Source: Undibacterium hunanense (GTDB taxonomy: Bacteria > Pseudomonadota > Gammaproteobacteria > Burkholderiales > Burkholderiaceae_D). From it: a stretch of 64,000 bases of DNA. The stretch is from contig NZ_JACOGF010000003.1 in the NCBI RefSeq assembly GCF_014284335.1, positions 372,001 to 436,000 on the forward strand, given 5' to 3'. This document shows, in pieces, positions 1 through 9,602 of the stretch (position 1 is its first letter; each line of letters opens with the position of its first letter). The notes beneath the pieces are model-generated. The model was given only the letters and a program-made list of their open reading frames with translations. It was not told the DNA's origin and ran no database searches. A program made the translations under genes and the position numbers.

Positions 1-171
1 GGCTTTCAGCGCGTCTGCAAAATCGAGCTTGCCTGGTGGACTGACATTGTCCGCCTGATTTACCCCCAAACCCGCGCCCACACTTGCACTGGCTTCCATT
101 CTTGCCGCAGTTGCCTTCAACTGTGCCACCATGGCTTCTATGCGACTTGCGTCAATTCCGCCGATATTCAT
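1..171 (-). CDS. fliE: Flagellar hook-basal body protein FliE (partial, N-terminal 57 residues)
   Basis: FliE is the small adaptor joining the MS ring (FliF) to the proximal rod. The reverse strand reads MNIGGIDASRIEAMVAQLKA from an ATG at 171, preceded by an AAGGTG ribosome site; the frame stays open to the window edge, so the C-terminus is missing. The family is about 105-115 residues. The start IDASRIEAMVAQL and a downstream FADALKA segment are typical. The gene is divergent from fliF across a 202-bp spacer, as is usual in Burkholderiales. A GTG one codon upstream is an alternative start. Confidence 0.85.
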   Translation of the reverse strand, partial: MNIGGIDASRIEAMVAQLKATAARMEASASVGAGLGVNQADNVSPPGKLDFADALKA

Positions 172-243
172 CACATCACCTTTTTTCAGACTTCTATGAC
201 TGCTACATTAACAGTTGGCAAACAAAAGCGAAGCTGGAAAAGA

Positions 244-268
244 GCAGGAAAACCAGTGTTTTTCCTGC
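244..268. promoter_or_regulatory. Perfect 9-bp inverted repeat in the fliE/fliF divergent spacer
   Basis: GCAGGAAAA at 244-252 and its exact complement TTTTCCTGC at 260-268 flank a 7-base centre. The site lies in the middle of the region that must hold both the fliE and the fliF promoters, so a regulator-binding dyad is plausible. No convincing sigma-54 or sigma-28 box was recognised nearby. The regulatory role is inferred; the symmetry is seen directly. Confidence 0.4.
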
Positions 269-373
269 CTTTGATTTTGCAAATTCAGTGGAAAATCGGT
301 ATCAAGGAAAAAACTCATCTCCGGAAGTACACGCATGCAACTCATCGACACAATTATTGGCACAAGGTAATTT

Positions 374-2068
374 ATGGCAACCGCAGAAAATACCGTACTT
401 GCCCCACCAGGCCCTGTTCTTCCGAATATCTTCGGATTACAGCAAACACCTGCCATTCGCAATATCTTGCTGGCCGTGGGTGCTGCCATCACATTGGCTA
501 TCATGGTGGGTGTATGGCTGTGGAGCCAGCAGCCGGATTACAAGGTCCTGTTTTCCAACTTCAATGACAGAGATGGCGGCGCCATCGTCGCATCCTTGCA
601 GCAATTGAATGTGCCCTACAAATACTCCGACGGCGGCAATGCCATTCTGGTGCCTGCCAACCAGGTCCATGATGCGCGCCTGAAACTGGCGGCACAAGGC
701 TTGCCCAAGGGTGGCAATGTCGGCTTTGAACTTATGGAAAACCAAAAACTGGGGATTTCGCAATTCCTGGAACAAGTCAATTTTCAACGCGCGCTGGAAG
801 GCGAACTGGCACGTTCCATACAGGCAGTTTCTGCGGTGCAGACCGCACGTGTGCATCTGGCCATACCCAAATCATCGGTCTTCATCCGTGATCAGCAAAA
901 GCCCACTGCGTCGGTTTTGCTGAATCTTTACCCCAGCCGCGTGCTGGATCAGCAACAGGTCAGCGCCATTATCCATCTGGTCGCCAGCAGTGTGCCGGAA
1001 CTGTCGGCCAAGAGCGTCACCATCGTTGACCAGAATGGCAATCTACTGTCTGATCCCAGCAAACAGATGGCGAATAATAATCTTGACCCTTCGCAACTGA
1101 AGTATGTGCAGGAATATCAGCAAAACATCGTCAAACGCATAGAATCCATTATTTCGCCTATTGTCGGCTCCAGCAATGTGCGGGCTGAAGCGACGGCGGA
1201 TATTGATTTTTCCAGGTCAGAACAGGCAGCTGAAAGTTATCGCCCCAACTCACCGCCGGAAGCATCCACCATCCGCAGCCAGCAAACCAGCGAGTCCTAT
1301 AATAAATCTGCCAACCCCTCGGGTATACCTGGCGCATTGAGCAACCAGCCCCCCGTACCGGCGACAGCACCTATCGTTGCCAGCGCAGCCGCGACTGGTC
1401 AGGCAGGTGCAGCGAATGCCGGTTTGATGCAGAAGGACTCGACCACCAATTTTGAGGTAGACAAGACCATCAAATACACCCAGCAGCCCATGGGTGGCGT
1501 CAAACGCCTGTCGGTGGCCATCGTGGTTAATTACAGGACAGAAACTGATAAGGCAGGGAAAACCTCAACCCGCCCTCTGACGGACATAGAAAAAACACAA
1601 ATTACTGATCTTGCCAGGGAAGCCATGGGCTTCAACAAAGATCGTGGTGATACCCTGAATGTGGTCAATAGTCCCTTTGCCAGCCCTGAAAAAGAAACTA
1701 TAGTGGAATTACCACTGTGGAAACAGCCAGATGTCATTCAGATGGCAAAGGAATTTGGTAAATATGCACTTGCTGCACTGGTATTGGCTTACCTGTTTTT
1801 TGGTTACCTCAAACCCATGTTGTATAAGATAATGGGCAAGGACAAGGAAACACTGGAAGCGCTGGAAGCGGAAAAACAGAAAGTCCTGGAAGAAGAACAG
1901 CGCGAGGAAGAAGAAGCCGCCATCGTCAATCTTTCCAAAGAGGCTGAACAGCAGAATACGCGTCAGGGTTCCAGCTATGAAATGAATCTGGAAATGGCAA
2001 AAACCCTGGCAAAAGACGATCCAAGGATAGTCGCAAACGTTGTAAAGGCATGGGTCAGCAATGAGTGA
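374..2068 (+). CDS. fliF: Flagellar MS-ring protein FliF
   Basis: FliF forms the inner-membrane MS ring on which the flagellar motor and export gate assemble. The protein has 564 residues, normal for the family. Membrane segments lie at about 31-50 (ILLAVGAAITLAIMVGVWLW) and 464-479. Between them is the periplasmic ring-building region with a long Pro/Ser/Ala-rich insert around 300-350. An acidic coiled stretch (EEEQREEEEA) precedes the C-terminal FliG-binding tail ending VVKAWVSNE. The ATG at 374 has an AAGG site 5-9 bases upstream. It is the first gene of the fliFGHIJK block and overlaps fliG by 8 bp. Confidence 0.97.
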   Translation: MATAENTVLAPPGPVLPNIFGLQQTPAIRNILLAVGAAITLAIMVGVWLWSQQPDYKVLFSNFNDRDGGAIVASLQQLNVPYKYSDGGNAILVPANQVHDARLKLAAQGLPKGGNVGFELMENQKLGISQFLEQVNFQRALEGELARSIQAVSAVQTARVHLAIPKSSVFIRDQQKPTASVLLNLYPSRVLDQQQVSAIIHLVASSVPELSAKSVTIVDQNGNLLSDPSKQMANNNLDPSQLKYVQEYQQNIVKRIESIISPIVGSSNVRAEATADIDFSRSEQAAESYRPNSPPEASTIRSQQTSESYNKSANPSGIPGALSNQPPVPATAPIVASAAATGQAGAANAGLMQKDSTTNFEVDKTIKYTQQPMGGVKRLSVAIVVNYRTETDKAGKTSTRPLTDIEKTQITDLAREAMGFNKDRGDTLNVVNSPFASPEKETIVELPLWKQPDVIQMAKEFGKYALAALVLAYLFFGYLKPMLYKIMGKDKETLEALEAEKQKVLEEEQREEEEAAIVNLSKEAEQQNTRQGSSYEMNLEMAKTLAKDDPRIVANVVKAWVSNE

Positions 2069-3056
2069 AGACGGAGTTCAAAAAGCAGCCACCCTGATGT
2101 TGGCGCTGGGTGAAGACGGTGCGGCCGAGGTCATGAAATATCTTGGCCCGCGTGAGGTACAAAAAATCGGTGCAGCCATGGCTGCGATCGGCCCTATCCC
2201 GCATGAAGCCATTGCCAAAGTCCTGGATGACTTCAAGGCGGCGGCTGACCTCAGTTCTTCGGTCGGGCTGGATTCGGATGAATATATCCGCAACGTGCTG
2301 ACCAAGGCCCTGGGCGATGACAAGGCTGCTTCGCTGTTGAACCGCATCCTGGGCGGCAAGGACGCAAGCGGTATAGAAAGCCTGAAGTGGATGGATTCCC
2401 CTTCGGTTGCCGAACTGATCAAGAACGAACATCCACAAATTATTGCCACCATCCTGGTTCATCTGGAAAGTGACCAGGCCTGTGAAATCCTGAACCAGTT
2501 TACCGAGCGTTTGCGCAATGACATCGTATTGCGTATCGCCACCCTGGATGGTATTCAGCCTACTGCCCTGCGTGAACTGAATGACGTACTCACCAAGCTC
2601 TTGACCGGCAATGAAAGCCTGAAGAAAAAATCCATAGGTGGCGTGCGCGCTGCGGCTGAAATCTTGAACTTCATGAGCGGTGAAAACGAAGCGTCCGTCA
2701 TGGACAATCTCCGGAAATACGATGGCGACATGGCCGAGAAGATCATGGATGAAATGTTCGTCTTTGATAACATCCTCGAAATTGACGACAAGGGCATACA
2801 ACTGCTGTTGCGTGAAGTGCAGTCTGATTCACTGATCGTGGCACTGAAGGGCGCGAATCAGGATATGCGCGAAAAAATATTCAAGAACATGTCACAACGT
2901 GCGGCTGAAATGATGCGTGAAGATCTGGAATCCAAAGGCCCGGTACGTCTGTCGGAAGTGGAAGCACAACAGAAACAGATCTTGCTGATCGTCCGTCGCC
3001 TGGCTGACGAAGGCCAGATCATGCTGGGCGCAAAAGGCGAAGACGCTTATGTCTAA
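2061..3056 (+). CDS. fliG: Flagellar motor switch protein FliG
   Basis: FliG is the rotor protein that contacts the stator and transmits torque. It sits between FliF and FliM in the C ring. The 331-residue protein has the N-terminal FliF-binding domain, the middle EHPQ motif at 123-126 (FliM contact), and the C-terminal torque domain with the expected charged ridge (ALKG, SQRAAEMMREDLE, GPVRLSEVE). The start lies inside the end of fliF (8-bp overlap) and the end overlaps fliH by 8 bp, so translation of the three is probably coupled. Confidence 0.98.
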   Translation: MSEDGVQKAATLMLALGEDGAAEVMKYLGPREVQKIGAAMAAIGPIPHEAIAKVLDDFKAAADLSSSVGLDSDEYIRNVLTKALGDDKAASLLNRILGGKDASGIESLKWMDSPSVAELIKNEHPQIIATILVHLESDQACEILNQFTERLRNDIVLRIATLDGIQPTALRELNDVLTKLLTGNESLKKKSIGGVRAAAEILNFMSGENEASVMDNLRKYDGDMAEKIMDEMFVFDNILEIDDKGIQLLLREVQSDSLIVALKGANQDMREKIFKNMSQRAAEMMREDLESKGPVRLSEVEAQQKQILLIVRRLADEGQIMLGAKGEDAYV

Positions 3057-3729
3057 TCCTGTGCGTAGCGGCGATCTGACCGCCTTTCAACGCTGGGAAA
3101 TGACCTCGTTTGGCGACAATCGGCCGGCACATGTCGAAGAAGTAAAGGCAGCAAGCGCGCAGGCAGCTGCCATCAGTCGCGTCGAAGCCGACAAACTGCG
3201 GGAAAGTGCGCGCCAGGAAGGTTTTGCCGCTGGTTACAAGGAAGCCTATGAACGTGGCCTGAAAGATGGCCAGGAAACGGCTTACGCAGAAACCATGGAA
3301 CAGGTGCAGGTCGAAATTCATTCCCTGCAACAGATGGCGCAAGGATTTTCACAGCAATTGCAGGCGGCGTCCGGACAGATGAGTAATGAAGTGCTGGAAC
3401 TGGCGATAGATCTGGCCAAAGCCATGCTGAAAATCAAATTTGACACCGAACCTGAGCTGATACTGCCCATCGTCGAAGATGCAATCAATCAGATAAGTAC
3501 AGTCCAGCAACCGGCGCAGGTCTTGTTGCATCCGGATGATGCTGTCATCGTCAAAAACCATCTGGGTGAATCACTGGCTGAAAATGGCTGGCGCATTGTC
3601 TCTGACCCACATATAGAACGCGGTGGCTGCAGGCTGGAAACCCAGCACAATCTGCTGGATGCGAGTTATGCGACACGCTGGCAAAAACTCATGGACAGCA
3701 TGCAGCACAATTTTGTGAACGCCGTCTAG
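3049..3729 (+). CDS. fliH: Flagellar assembly protein FliH
   Basis: FliH is the peripheral stalk and regulator of the export ATPase FliI and links it to the C ring. The 226-residue protein has the glycine/alanine-spaced helical segment [19 protein letters not shown] at about 64-82, typical of the FliH/YscL dimer coiled coil. A C-terminal V-ATPase-E-like domain ends with the family pattern [19 protein letters not shown]. The position between fliG and fliI fits. Upstream coupling is by an 8-bp overlap. Confidence 0.95.
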   Translation: MSNPVRSGDLTAFQRWEMTSFGDNRPAHVEEVKAASAQAAAISRVEADKLRESARQEGFAAGYKEAYERGLKDGQETAYAETMEQVQVEIHSLQQMAQGFSQQLQAASGQMSNEVLELAIDLAKAMLKIKFDTEPELILPIVEDAINQISTVQQPAQVLLHPDDAVIVKNHLGESLAENGWRIVSDPHIERGGCRLETQHNLLDASYATRWQKLMDSMQHNFVNAV

Positions 3730-3739
3730 GCAGACCGAC

Positions 3740-5131
3740 ATGATGCAAGAAGCATACATCAGCGACTGGAAAGCCAGGCTGCACAACAGCCGTGAGCAGC
3801 TATCGCATGTCAACACTACCTCGCTGTCAGGGCGTGTTACCCGTGTCACCGGCCTGGTGATGGAAGCGGTTGGCTTGCGATTGCCGGTAGGCAGCGCCTG
3901 TTCCATCCATTTGCAAAGTGGTGCAAAAATAGATGCCGAAGTGGTCGGTTTCGAAGGTGAACGCCTGTTTCTGATGCCGCATAGCGATCTGGACGGTGTT
4001 ACCCCTGGTGCTCCCGTCTTTCCGGCGGAACCCGATGCACATGAAGTCGTCAATCATCCCCGCCGCCGTCCCAGCGACAGAAGCAGGCATTTACCGGTAG
4101 GCTATGAATTGCTGGGGCGTGTCCTGGATGGCAATGGTCGCCCGCTGGACACTTTGGGTCCGCTAGGCACGCATGAATCCGCCCCGCTGGGAGCGCGTAT
4201 TTACAACCCGCTGGAACGCGCTCCCATCGTTGATACGCTGGACGTAGGCGTCAGGGCCATCAATAGCATGCTCAGCGTTGGCCGGGGCCAGCGCCTGGGC
4301 CTGTTCGCTGGCTCTGGCGTAGGCAAAAGCGTGCTGCTGGGCATGATGGCGCGCTACACCTCTGCCGACATCATCGTGGTTGGACTGATCGGTGAGCGTG
4401 GTCGTGAGGTCAAGGAATTCATAGAACAGATTCTGGGCACCGACGGTCTGGCCCGTTCTGTGGTCGTGGCAGCCCCGGCGGACGCCCCTCCCCTGATGCG
4501 CCTGCAAGGTGCCGCCTATGCCACTACCATCGCTGAATATTTCAGGGACCAGGGGCGCAGTGTATTGCTGATCATGGATTCTCTGACCAGATATGCCATG
4601 GCGCAAAGGGAAATTGCACTGGCCATCGGCGAACCACCAGCAACCAAGGGTTATCCACCATCTGTCTTTGCCAAACTGCCCATCCTGGTGGAACGCGCTG
4701 GTAACGGTAAAAGCGGTGGTGGTTCCATTACCGCCTTTTATACGGTACTGACCGAGGGCGACGACCAGCAAGATCCGATTGCCGATGCCGCCAGGGCAAT
4801 TCTGGATGGTCATATCGTATTGAACCGCACCCTGGCAGAAAGCGGCCATTACCCTGCCATTGACATAGAACAGTCGATCAGCCGGGCCATGCACAGCATT
4901 ACCACGCCAGAACATCAGCAACTATCAAGAAAACTCAAGCAATTGTATTCGCGCTATGAACGTGCCAGAGATCTCATCAGCGTCGGGGCGTATTCGCCGG
5001 GCTCGGACCCGTTACTGGATGAAGCGATCCGGTTGCAGCCAAAAATCATTGCATTCTTACAACAGGACATCACGGAAAAAAGTACCATACCAGAGAGCTT
5101 GGGGGCACTTCAGGCCCTATTCAACGGATAG
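3740..5131 (+). CDS. fliI: Flagellum-specific ATP synthase FliI
   Basis: FliI is the hexameric export ATPase that helps unload chaperone-substrate complexes at the type III export gate. The 463-residue protein is F1-beta-like. The Walker A GSGVGKS is at 191-197, the catalytic glutamate segment [15 protein letters not shown] follows, and Walker B is in [17 protein letters not shown]. The conserved [14 protein letters not shown] loop is present. Two ATGs in a row (3740, 3743) make the exact start uncertain; no strong ribosome site precedes either. Confidence 0.97.
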   Translation: MMQEAYISDWKARLHNSREQLSHVNTTSLSGRVTRVTGLVMEAVGLRLPVGSACSIHLQSGAKIDAEVVGFEGERLFLMPHSDLDGVTPGAPVFPAEPDAHEVVNHPRRRPSDRSRHLPVGYELLGRVLDGNGRPLDTLGPLGTHESAPLGARIYNPLERAPIVDTLDVGVRAINSMLSVGRGQRLGLFAGSGVGKSVLLGMMARYTSADIIVVGLIGERGREVKEFIEQILGTDGLARSVVVAAPADAPPLMRLQGAAYATTIAEYFRDQGRSVLLIMDSLTRYAMAQREIALAIGEPPATKGYPPSVFAKLPILVERAGNGKSGGGSITAFYTVLTEGDDQQDPIADAARAILDGHIVLNRTLAESGHYPAIDIEQSISRAMHSITTPEHQQLSRKLKQLYSRYERARDLISVGAYSPGSDPLLDEAIRLQPKIIAFLQQDITEKSTIPESLGALQALFNG

Positions 5132-5163
5132 AAACCTCTGATACCTACTATACTTGAATCACC

Positions 5164-5604
5164 ATGGCACTAAAATCCCCCATTACCACACTGATCGAAA
5201 TTGCAGAAAGAGAAGTGGACGACGCCGCCAAATTTCTGGGAAAGGCAATCCGCGCTCATGAAGATACAGAGAAAAAGCTCAGCTTATTGCAGCAATACCG
5301 TGATGACTATGCGCAGCGACTGCAAGATGGGGCGACAAAAGGTTTAAGTGCCGCGCAATATACGAATTTCCTGTCCTTCCTCGGCAAGCTTGATGCTGCC
5401 ATTGAAGGACAAAAGCAGGTAGTCATGGATGCAGAGCACCGCATCGTCATGGCAAAAACAGAATGGCAAGCGACGGAAAAAAAGCGTCTTTCGTATAACA
5501 CTTTGCAAAATCGTGCGCATAACGTGCTGCAAAAAAAAGAAGCGAAGCGCGACCAGAAGCAAACCGATGAAATGGCTGCCCGCGCCCTTTTTTACAAGCG
5601 TTAG
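5164..5604 (+). CDS. fliJ: Flagellar export protein FliJ
   Basis: FliJ is the coiled-coil stalk protein of the export ATPase, similar to the gamma subunit of F1, and recycles export chaperones. The 146-residue product is almost wholly charged helix (for example ATEKKRLSYNTLQNRAHNVL), the normal length for FliJ. It follows fliI by 32 bp and precedes fliK by 24 bp. Sequence conservation in this family is low, so the call rests on helix content, length and operon position together. Confidence 0.93.
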   Translation: MALKSPITTLIEIAEREVDDAAKFLGKAIRAHEDTEKKLSLLQQYRDDYAQRLQDGATKGLSAAQYTNFLSFLGKLDAAIEGQKQVVMDAEHRIVMAKTEWQATEKKRLSYNTLQNRAHNVLQKKEAKRDQKQTDEMAARALFYKR

Positions 5605-5628
5605 TCAAAAATTTAACAGGTACTCCAC

Positions 5629-7248
5629 ATGCAAGCGACAACCTTACTGACTTCCCTGGATAAACAGGCTGGAAGCGCTAAATCTGCAAAAAGCACCACG
5701 TCCAGCGACGCCGGGAACAATTTCAATCAGATGCTGAATAAAGAAATTTCCAGCGTCAAAAAACCGGACAGTGACGTCAATCGCAATGTGGCAAAACCTG
5801 CGACTGCACCCAAACCCAATAACAATGCTGGCGCTACGCCCAACAATTCCAGCAGCAATGTCAATAATAACGCCAACAACAATGCCGACAAGCAGAATAC
5901 CGCCGACAATGCACCCGGCACACCGGTAAAAAACAGCTCCCCTGCCGACGAGACGGATAACAGCAGTAAAGTCAGCAAAGATGATGAAAAAAACACAGCG
6001 CCCGTAGAAGACCTTAGTGCCCAGATACTGGCGCTGGTAGGCAATCTGGCGCCCGCACCAGTGACAGCCGATGCCAGCAAGGCGACTGTTATCTCCACCG
6101 ATGTCGCCGCAACTGACGCCTTGGCTGCCGCAGATGCCAGTGTACTCGCCGCCAGTAATGCCGCGACCGGCACTACAGATACGACAGCTCTGGCTGGCGA
6201 CAGCAAGTATGCAGAAACTGCTGACAAGCTTGCAGCAGCCATTGCGGATGCCAAGACCGCCGCCGCTGACATCAAGGCCAATAGCAAAAATCAGGTTGCC
6301 GGCGAAGCTGGCGTTAGCGCCGCCGATATCAATGCCATTGCCGCACAATTAATGGCTGGCAAAGCCACAGCCGGAACCAAGGCAACAGACAAGACCGTCA
6401 CCAATACCACAGTCAGTAATGCCATAGACAACAAACTCGCAGGCAGCAATACCACGCTGGTGGCCACTCCCGCACTGACGCCAGCACCCAAAGATACTAC
6501 AGTCAAAACTGATGGCGCAGCACTGACAGACGCAAGCAAAACAGAAGTCACCACCAGCGACCTCGCGCTGGGTAGCAAAGCTTCTGACAAAGCAGCCAGT
6601 GCCACCACTGCGATTGCGGCCGATACGGCTAAAAGCTTCGCCAGTGATGTAGCACAAGCGCGTGAGGTGATTGCGGACAAGCTGGCCGAAATCAAGCCAG
6701 CTGAAAGCAGCAAGGAAACACCACAGGTCATTGCTCCAGCACCGATTGCCACACAAGCCGTCAGCAATAGCCAAGCCAATGCCGCAACCGCCATGGCAAT
6801 AGACCATATCAGCCCACGCGTCGGCAACCCAGGCTGGGATAAGGCGGTTAGTCAAAAAGTGGTATGGATGGTTGGCGAAGCCATGCAATCTGCCGAACTG
6901 ACACTGAACCCGCCCGACCTTGGCCCGCTGCAAGTCGTGCTGAAAGTCAGCAATGACCAGGCCAATGCCAGCTTTACCGCTGCCCAGCCTGAAGTCCGGG
7001 AAGCACTGGAAGCAGCCCTGCCCCGCTTACGTCAGATGCTCAGCGATGCTGGCGTGCAACTGACAGGTTTCTCGGTCAATTCACAGGCCGCAGGTGCAGG
7101 TCAAGGACAAAACTTTGCCCAGCAACAAGCCAGGAACACAGGCACATCCCGCCTTGGCAATGACATCGGTGACAATACAACGGTAGCCGCAACCAGCAGC
7201 CAGCCTAAAGTCAGGGTCAGCAATGGCGTCGTCGATACCTTCGCCTGA
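5629..7248 (+). CDS. fliK: Flagellar hook-length control protein FliK
   Basis: FliK is the exported ruler that sets hook length and switches export specificity through FlhB. The 539-residue protein is long for the family. A low-complexity Ala/Asn/Thr/Lys-rich region fills about residues 20-390, with an Asn-rich stretch around 65-85. The recognisable hook domain lies at about 400-490 and carries the typical AELTLNPPDLGPLQVVLKVS and PRLRQMLSDAGVQL. The tail (AGQGQNFAQQQA) is Gln-rich. It closes the fliFGHIJK block. Confidence 0.95.
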   Translation: MQATTLLTSLDKQAGSAKSAKSTTSSDAGNNFNQMLNKEISSVKKPDSDVNRNVAKPATAPKPNNNAGATPNNSSSNVNNNANNNADKQNTADNAPGTPVKNSSPADETDNSSKVSKDDEKNTAPVEDLSAQILALVGNLAPAPVTADASKATVISTDVAATDALAAADASVLAASNAATGTTDTTALAGDSKYAETADKLAAAIADAKTAAADIKANSKNQVAGEAGVSAADINAIAAQLMAGKATAGTKATDKTVTNTTVSNAIDNKLAGSNTTLVATPALTPAPKDTTVKTDGAALTDASKTEVTTSDLALGSKASDKAASATTAIAADTAKSFASDVAQAREVIADKLAEIKPAESSKETPQVIAPAPIATQAVSNSQANAATAMAIDHISPRVGNPGWDKAVSQKVVWMVGEAMQSAELTLNPPDLGPLQVVLKVSNDQANASFTAAQPEVREALEAALPRLRQMLSDAGVQLTGFSVNSQAAGAGQGQNFAQQQARNTGTSRLGNDIGDNTTVAATSSQPKVRVSNGVVDTFA

Positions 7249-7672
7249 TCCGGATTAGAAAGGTCTGCGCCGTACATCTGCCTGCCGGGCCAGACTGTGC
7301 CTGCAGGCTTGTCTCAGCTGGCTCTGGCAACACGACGCGCAAACACAGCCCGCAGACAAAGCCCACACCAGAAGCTTGCCCCGGCAAGCTTCTTCATTGA
7401 TGAATATCACTTAAATTCACCATCTGCTTCGGTTTCACTGAGGGGTGTCTGGAAAAAAACACCCACATGCATGTAGAATGATTGCCAAAGGCTATATCCA
7501 TGAAGCTTGCGGTCCCGGACCGCAACTGACAGTGAATGCATGCCCCCCCCTTTCATCGCGCAAATGACAGAGCTAAGCTGCAATACACCTTCTTTTTCTT
7601 GGATATTAAAAGCCCCGGATAAACGATAATACGTATAAATCATGGCAATAAATGCCCATCGAGAGGAAAACC
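7249..7672 (+). promoter_or_regulatory. 424-bp non-coding gap between fliK and fliL with stacked dyads; likely holds the fliL promoter
   Basis: No plausible gene is present here. Besides the hairpin at 7370-7393 it contains a 10-bp palindrome ACATGCATGT near 7465-7474 and a near-perfect operator-like dyad, TTGCGGTCC (7507-7515), one base, GGACCGCAA (7517-7525). A run of C follows at about 7543-7550. The AT-rich stretch from 7590 to 7650 (GATAATACGTATAAAT) could hold a -10. The promoter is inferred from the gap and the change of transcription unit; no sigma-28 or sigma-54 match is good enough to name. Confidence 0.35.
7370..7393 (+). terminator. Hairpin after fliK, probable rho-independent terminator
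   Basis: An 11-bp perfect stem, AGAAGCTTGCC at 7370-7380 paired with GGCAAGCTTCT at 7383-7393, lies 121 bp after the fliK stop. The downstream tract (TCATTGATG) is only weakly T-rich, so termination may be partial. The position fits the end of the fliFGHIJK transcript. Confidence 0.5.
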
Positions 7673-8182
7673 ATGGCGAAAGCACCAGCAAAAGCAGCGA
7701 CTGACACAGGTGATGCCGCACCAGCGGGCAAATCCAAAAAGAAACTCCTTATCATGATCGCCGCAGCCGTCTTTCTACTGGTGGCAGTGGGTGGAGGAGC
7801 AGCTGTTTTCCTGTCAAAAAAAGGGGCTGCCAATAAAGAAAAAGAACACAAGGCTGAACCTGCAAAAGCACCGGTATTCCTGGCACTGGAACCGTTTACC
7901 GTCAACCTGCAATCTGACGGCGGTGACAAATACCTGCAAATCAGCATGACGCTGCAAGTACAGGATGAAGAACAGGTCAATCTGATCAAGGCGAATATGC
8001 CGCAAATACGCAGCCGCCTGCTGTTACTGCTGTCGAGCAAGGATGCTACCGAAATCTTGTCCGCTGAAGGCAAGGAAAAACTGGTCAATGAAATCATTGA
8101 GAAAGTCAGCCAGCCGTTTACAGCCAAAGGCGAGCCACAAAAAGTGAGTGGCGTTTTCTTTACTTCTTTCGTCGTTCAATAA
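7673..8182 (+). CDS. fliL: Flagellar basal body-associated protein FliL
   Basis: FliL is a single-pass membrane protein around the basal body that supports stator function. I chose the ATG at 7673 because GAGAGGAAAACC directly precedes it; an in-frame ATG at 7652 has no such site. The 169-residue product has a Lys-rich cytoplasmic start, a membrane segment at about 25-46 (LLIMIAAAVFLLVAVGGGAAVF), a linker, and the periplasmic stomatin-like FliL domain (FLALEPFTVNL to GVFFTSFVVQ). It starts the fliLMNOPQR block and sits 3 bp before fliM. Confidence 0.95.
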   Translation: MAKAPAKAATDTGDAAPAGKSKKKLLIMIAAAVFLLVAVGGGAAVFLSKKGAANKEKEHKAEPAKAPVFLALEPFTVNLQSDGGDKYLQISMTLQVQDEEQVNLIKANMPQIRSRLLLLLSSKDATEILSAEGKEKLVNEIIEKVSQPFTAKGEPQKVSGVFFTSFVVQ

Positions 8183-8185
8183 GCC

Positions 8186-9187
8186 ATGTCAGATAATTTT
8201 CTCTCCCAGGAAGAAGTTGATGCCCTTTTAAAGGGCGTCACGGGAGATCAGGACGACTCGCAATCACTGGAGGATACCTCCGGTGTCCGGCCCTACAATC
8301 TTGCCACACAAGAGCGTATCGTCCGTGGTCGCATGCCGACGCTGGAAATTATCAACGAACGTTTTGCCCGCCTGCTGCGCATAGGCCTGTTTAATTTCCT
8401 GCGCCGCAGTGCTGAAGTATCGGTGGGTACCGTCAGGGTATCCAAGTACAGTGAATTCATCCGTAACCTGGTGGTACCGACCAATCTGAATCTGGTCCAC
8501 ATGAAGCCCCTGCGCGGTACCTCGCTGATTGTGCTTGATCCGGGCCTGGTGTTTTTGCTGGTAGATAATCTGTTTGGTGGCGATGGCCGCTTCCACACCC
8601 GTGTGGAAGGTCGAGACTTCACCCAGACTGAACAGCGTATCATCCACCGCATACTGGAAATCATTTTTGAAACCTATTCCAAATCATGGGAACCGGTCTA
8701 TCCCATTGAGTTTGAATACATACGTTCAGAAATGAACACCCAGTTCGCCAATATCGCAACCCCGAATGAAGTCGTGGTCTCCACGACCTTCACGATAGAA
8801 CTGGGGCCGGTCAGTGGCGAGATGCATCTGTGCATGCCCTACTCCACCATAGAACCCATACGCGACATTTTGACCAGTAGTTTGCAAGGTGAAACGCTGG
8901 AAGTGGACAAGCGCTGGGTGCGTCTGATGACGCAGCAGATACAAATTGCAGAAGTAGAGATCGTTGCTGACCTGGGTACAACCCGTGTCACCCTGGGTGA
9001 TATCCTGAATATGAAAGAAGGCGACGTGATCCCTTTGTCCATTCCGGAAATCATTTCAGCCAAGGTCGATGGCACGCCTGTGATGGAGTGCAAATATGGA
9101 GTATTTAACGGACAGTATGCTTTACGCGTTGAGAAACTGATCAGTTCCAGCGTACAGGAAGTAGCACAAGGAGAGAACCATGGATGA
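8186..9187 (+). CDS. fliM: Flagellar motor switch protein FliM
   Basis: FliM is the C-ring protein that binds phosphorylated CheY and sets rotation direction. The 333-residue protein begins with the CheY-P-binding peptide (FLSQEEVDALLKGV). The CheC-like middle domain contains VSKYSEFIRNLVVPTNLNL and GSLIVLDPGLVFLLVDNLF-type elements. The C-terminal SpoA domain binds FliN. It overlaps fliN by 8 bp. Confidence 0.98.
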   Translation: MSDNFLSQEEVDALLKGVTGDQDDSQSLEDTSGVRPYNLATQERIVRGRMPTLEIINERFARLLRIGLFNFLRRSAEVSVGTVRVSKYSEFIRNLVVPTNLNLVHMKPLRGTSLIVLDPGLVFLLVDNLFGGDGRFHTRVEGRDFTQTEQRIIHRILEIIFETYSKSWEPVYPIEFEYIRSEMNTQFANIATPNEVVVSTTFTIELGPVSGEMHLCMPYSTIEPIRDILTSSLQGETLEVDKRWVRLMTQQIQIAEVEIVADLGTTRVTLGDILNMKEGDVIPLSIPEIISAKVDGTPVMECKYGVFNGQYALRVEKLISSSVQEVAQGENHG

Positions 9188-9602
9188 TAACGGCGACGCA
9201 CCAATCAGTGAAGATGATTGGGGTGCTGCAATTGCAGAACAGGAAAAAGCAGAAGCTGCGGCAGCAGAAAAGAGCGAGCCACAGCCTACTGCAGCCATTT
9301 TCAAGGAATTTAGCGGGAAAAGCCAGGCACCGGAAACCCATAATGACATCGACTTCATTCTGGATATACCGGTACAGCTGACCGTGGAATTGGGCAGGAC
9401 CAAAATCGCCATCAAGAACCTGCTGCAACTGGCACAGGGTTCGGTGGTGGAGCTCGATGGTCTGGCCGGTGAACCTATGGATGTACTGGTCAATGGCTGT
9501 CTGATTGCTCAGGGCGAGGTGGTGGTAGTGAATGACAAGTTTGGTATACGCCTGACCGATATCGTCACGCCTGCCGAGCGCATACGCAAACTGAACAAAT
9601 GA
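9180..9602 (+). CDS. fliN: Flagellar motor switch protein FliN
   Basis: FliN forms the bottom of the C ring and docks FliH-FliI complexes. The 140-residue protein has a 55-residue acidic and Ala-rich leader, then the SpoA domain. Key family segments are ILDIPVQLTVELGRTKIAIK, LAQGSVVELDGLAGEPMDV, LVNGCLIAQGEVVVV and FGIRLTDIV. It starts inside the end of fliM and shares ATGA with fliO. Confidence 0.98.
   Translation: MDDNGDAPISEDDWGAAIAEQEKAEAAAAEKSEPQPTAAIFKEFSGKSQAPETHNDIDFILDIPVQLTVELGRTKIAIKNLLQLAQGSVVELDGLAGEPMDVLVNGCLIAQGEVVVVNDKFGIRLTDIVTPAERIRKLNK

Noticed and set aside
361..380. TGGCAC before fliF as a sigma-54 -24 box
   Set aside because: No TTGC at the required distance, and it overlaps the ribosome site.
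7590..7650. Sigma-28-like TAAA and CGATAA before fliL
   Set aside because: The spacing between the two parts is about 4 bp too short for a sigma-28 promoter and the rest of the consensus does not match.
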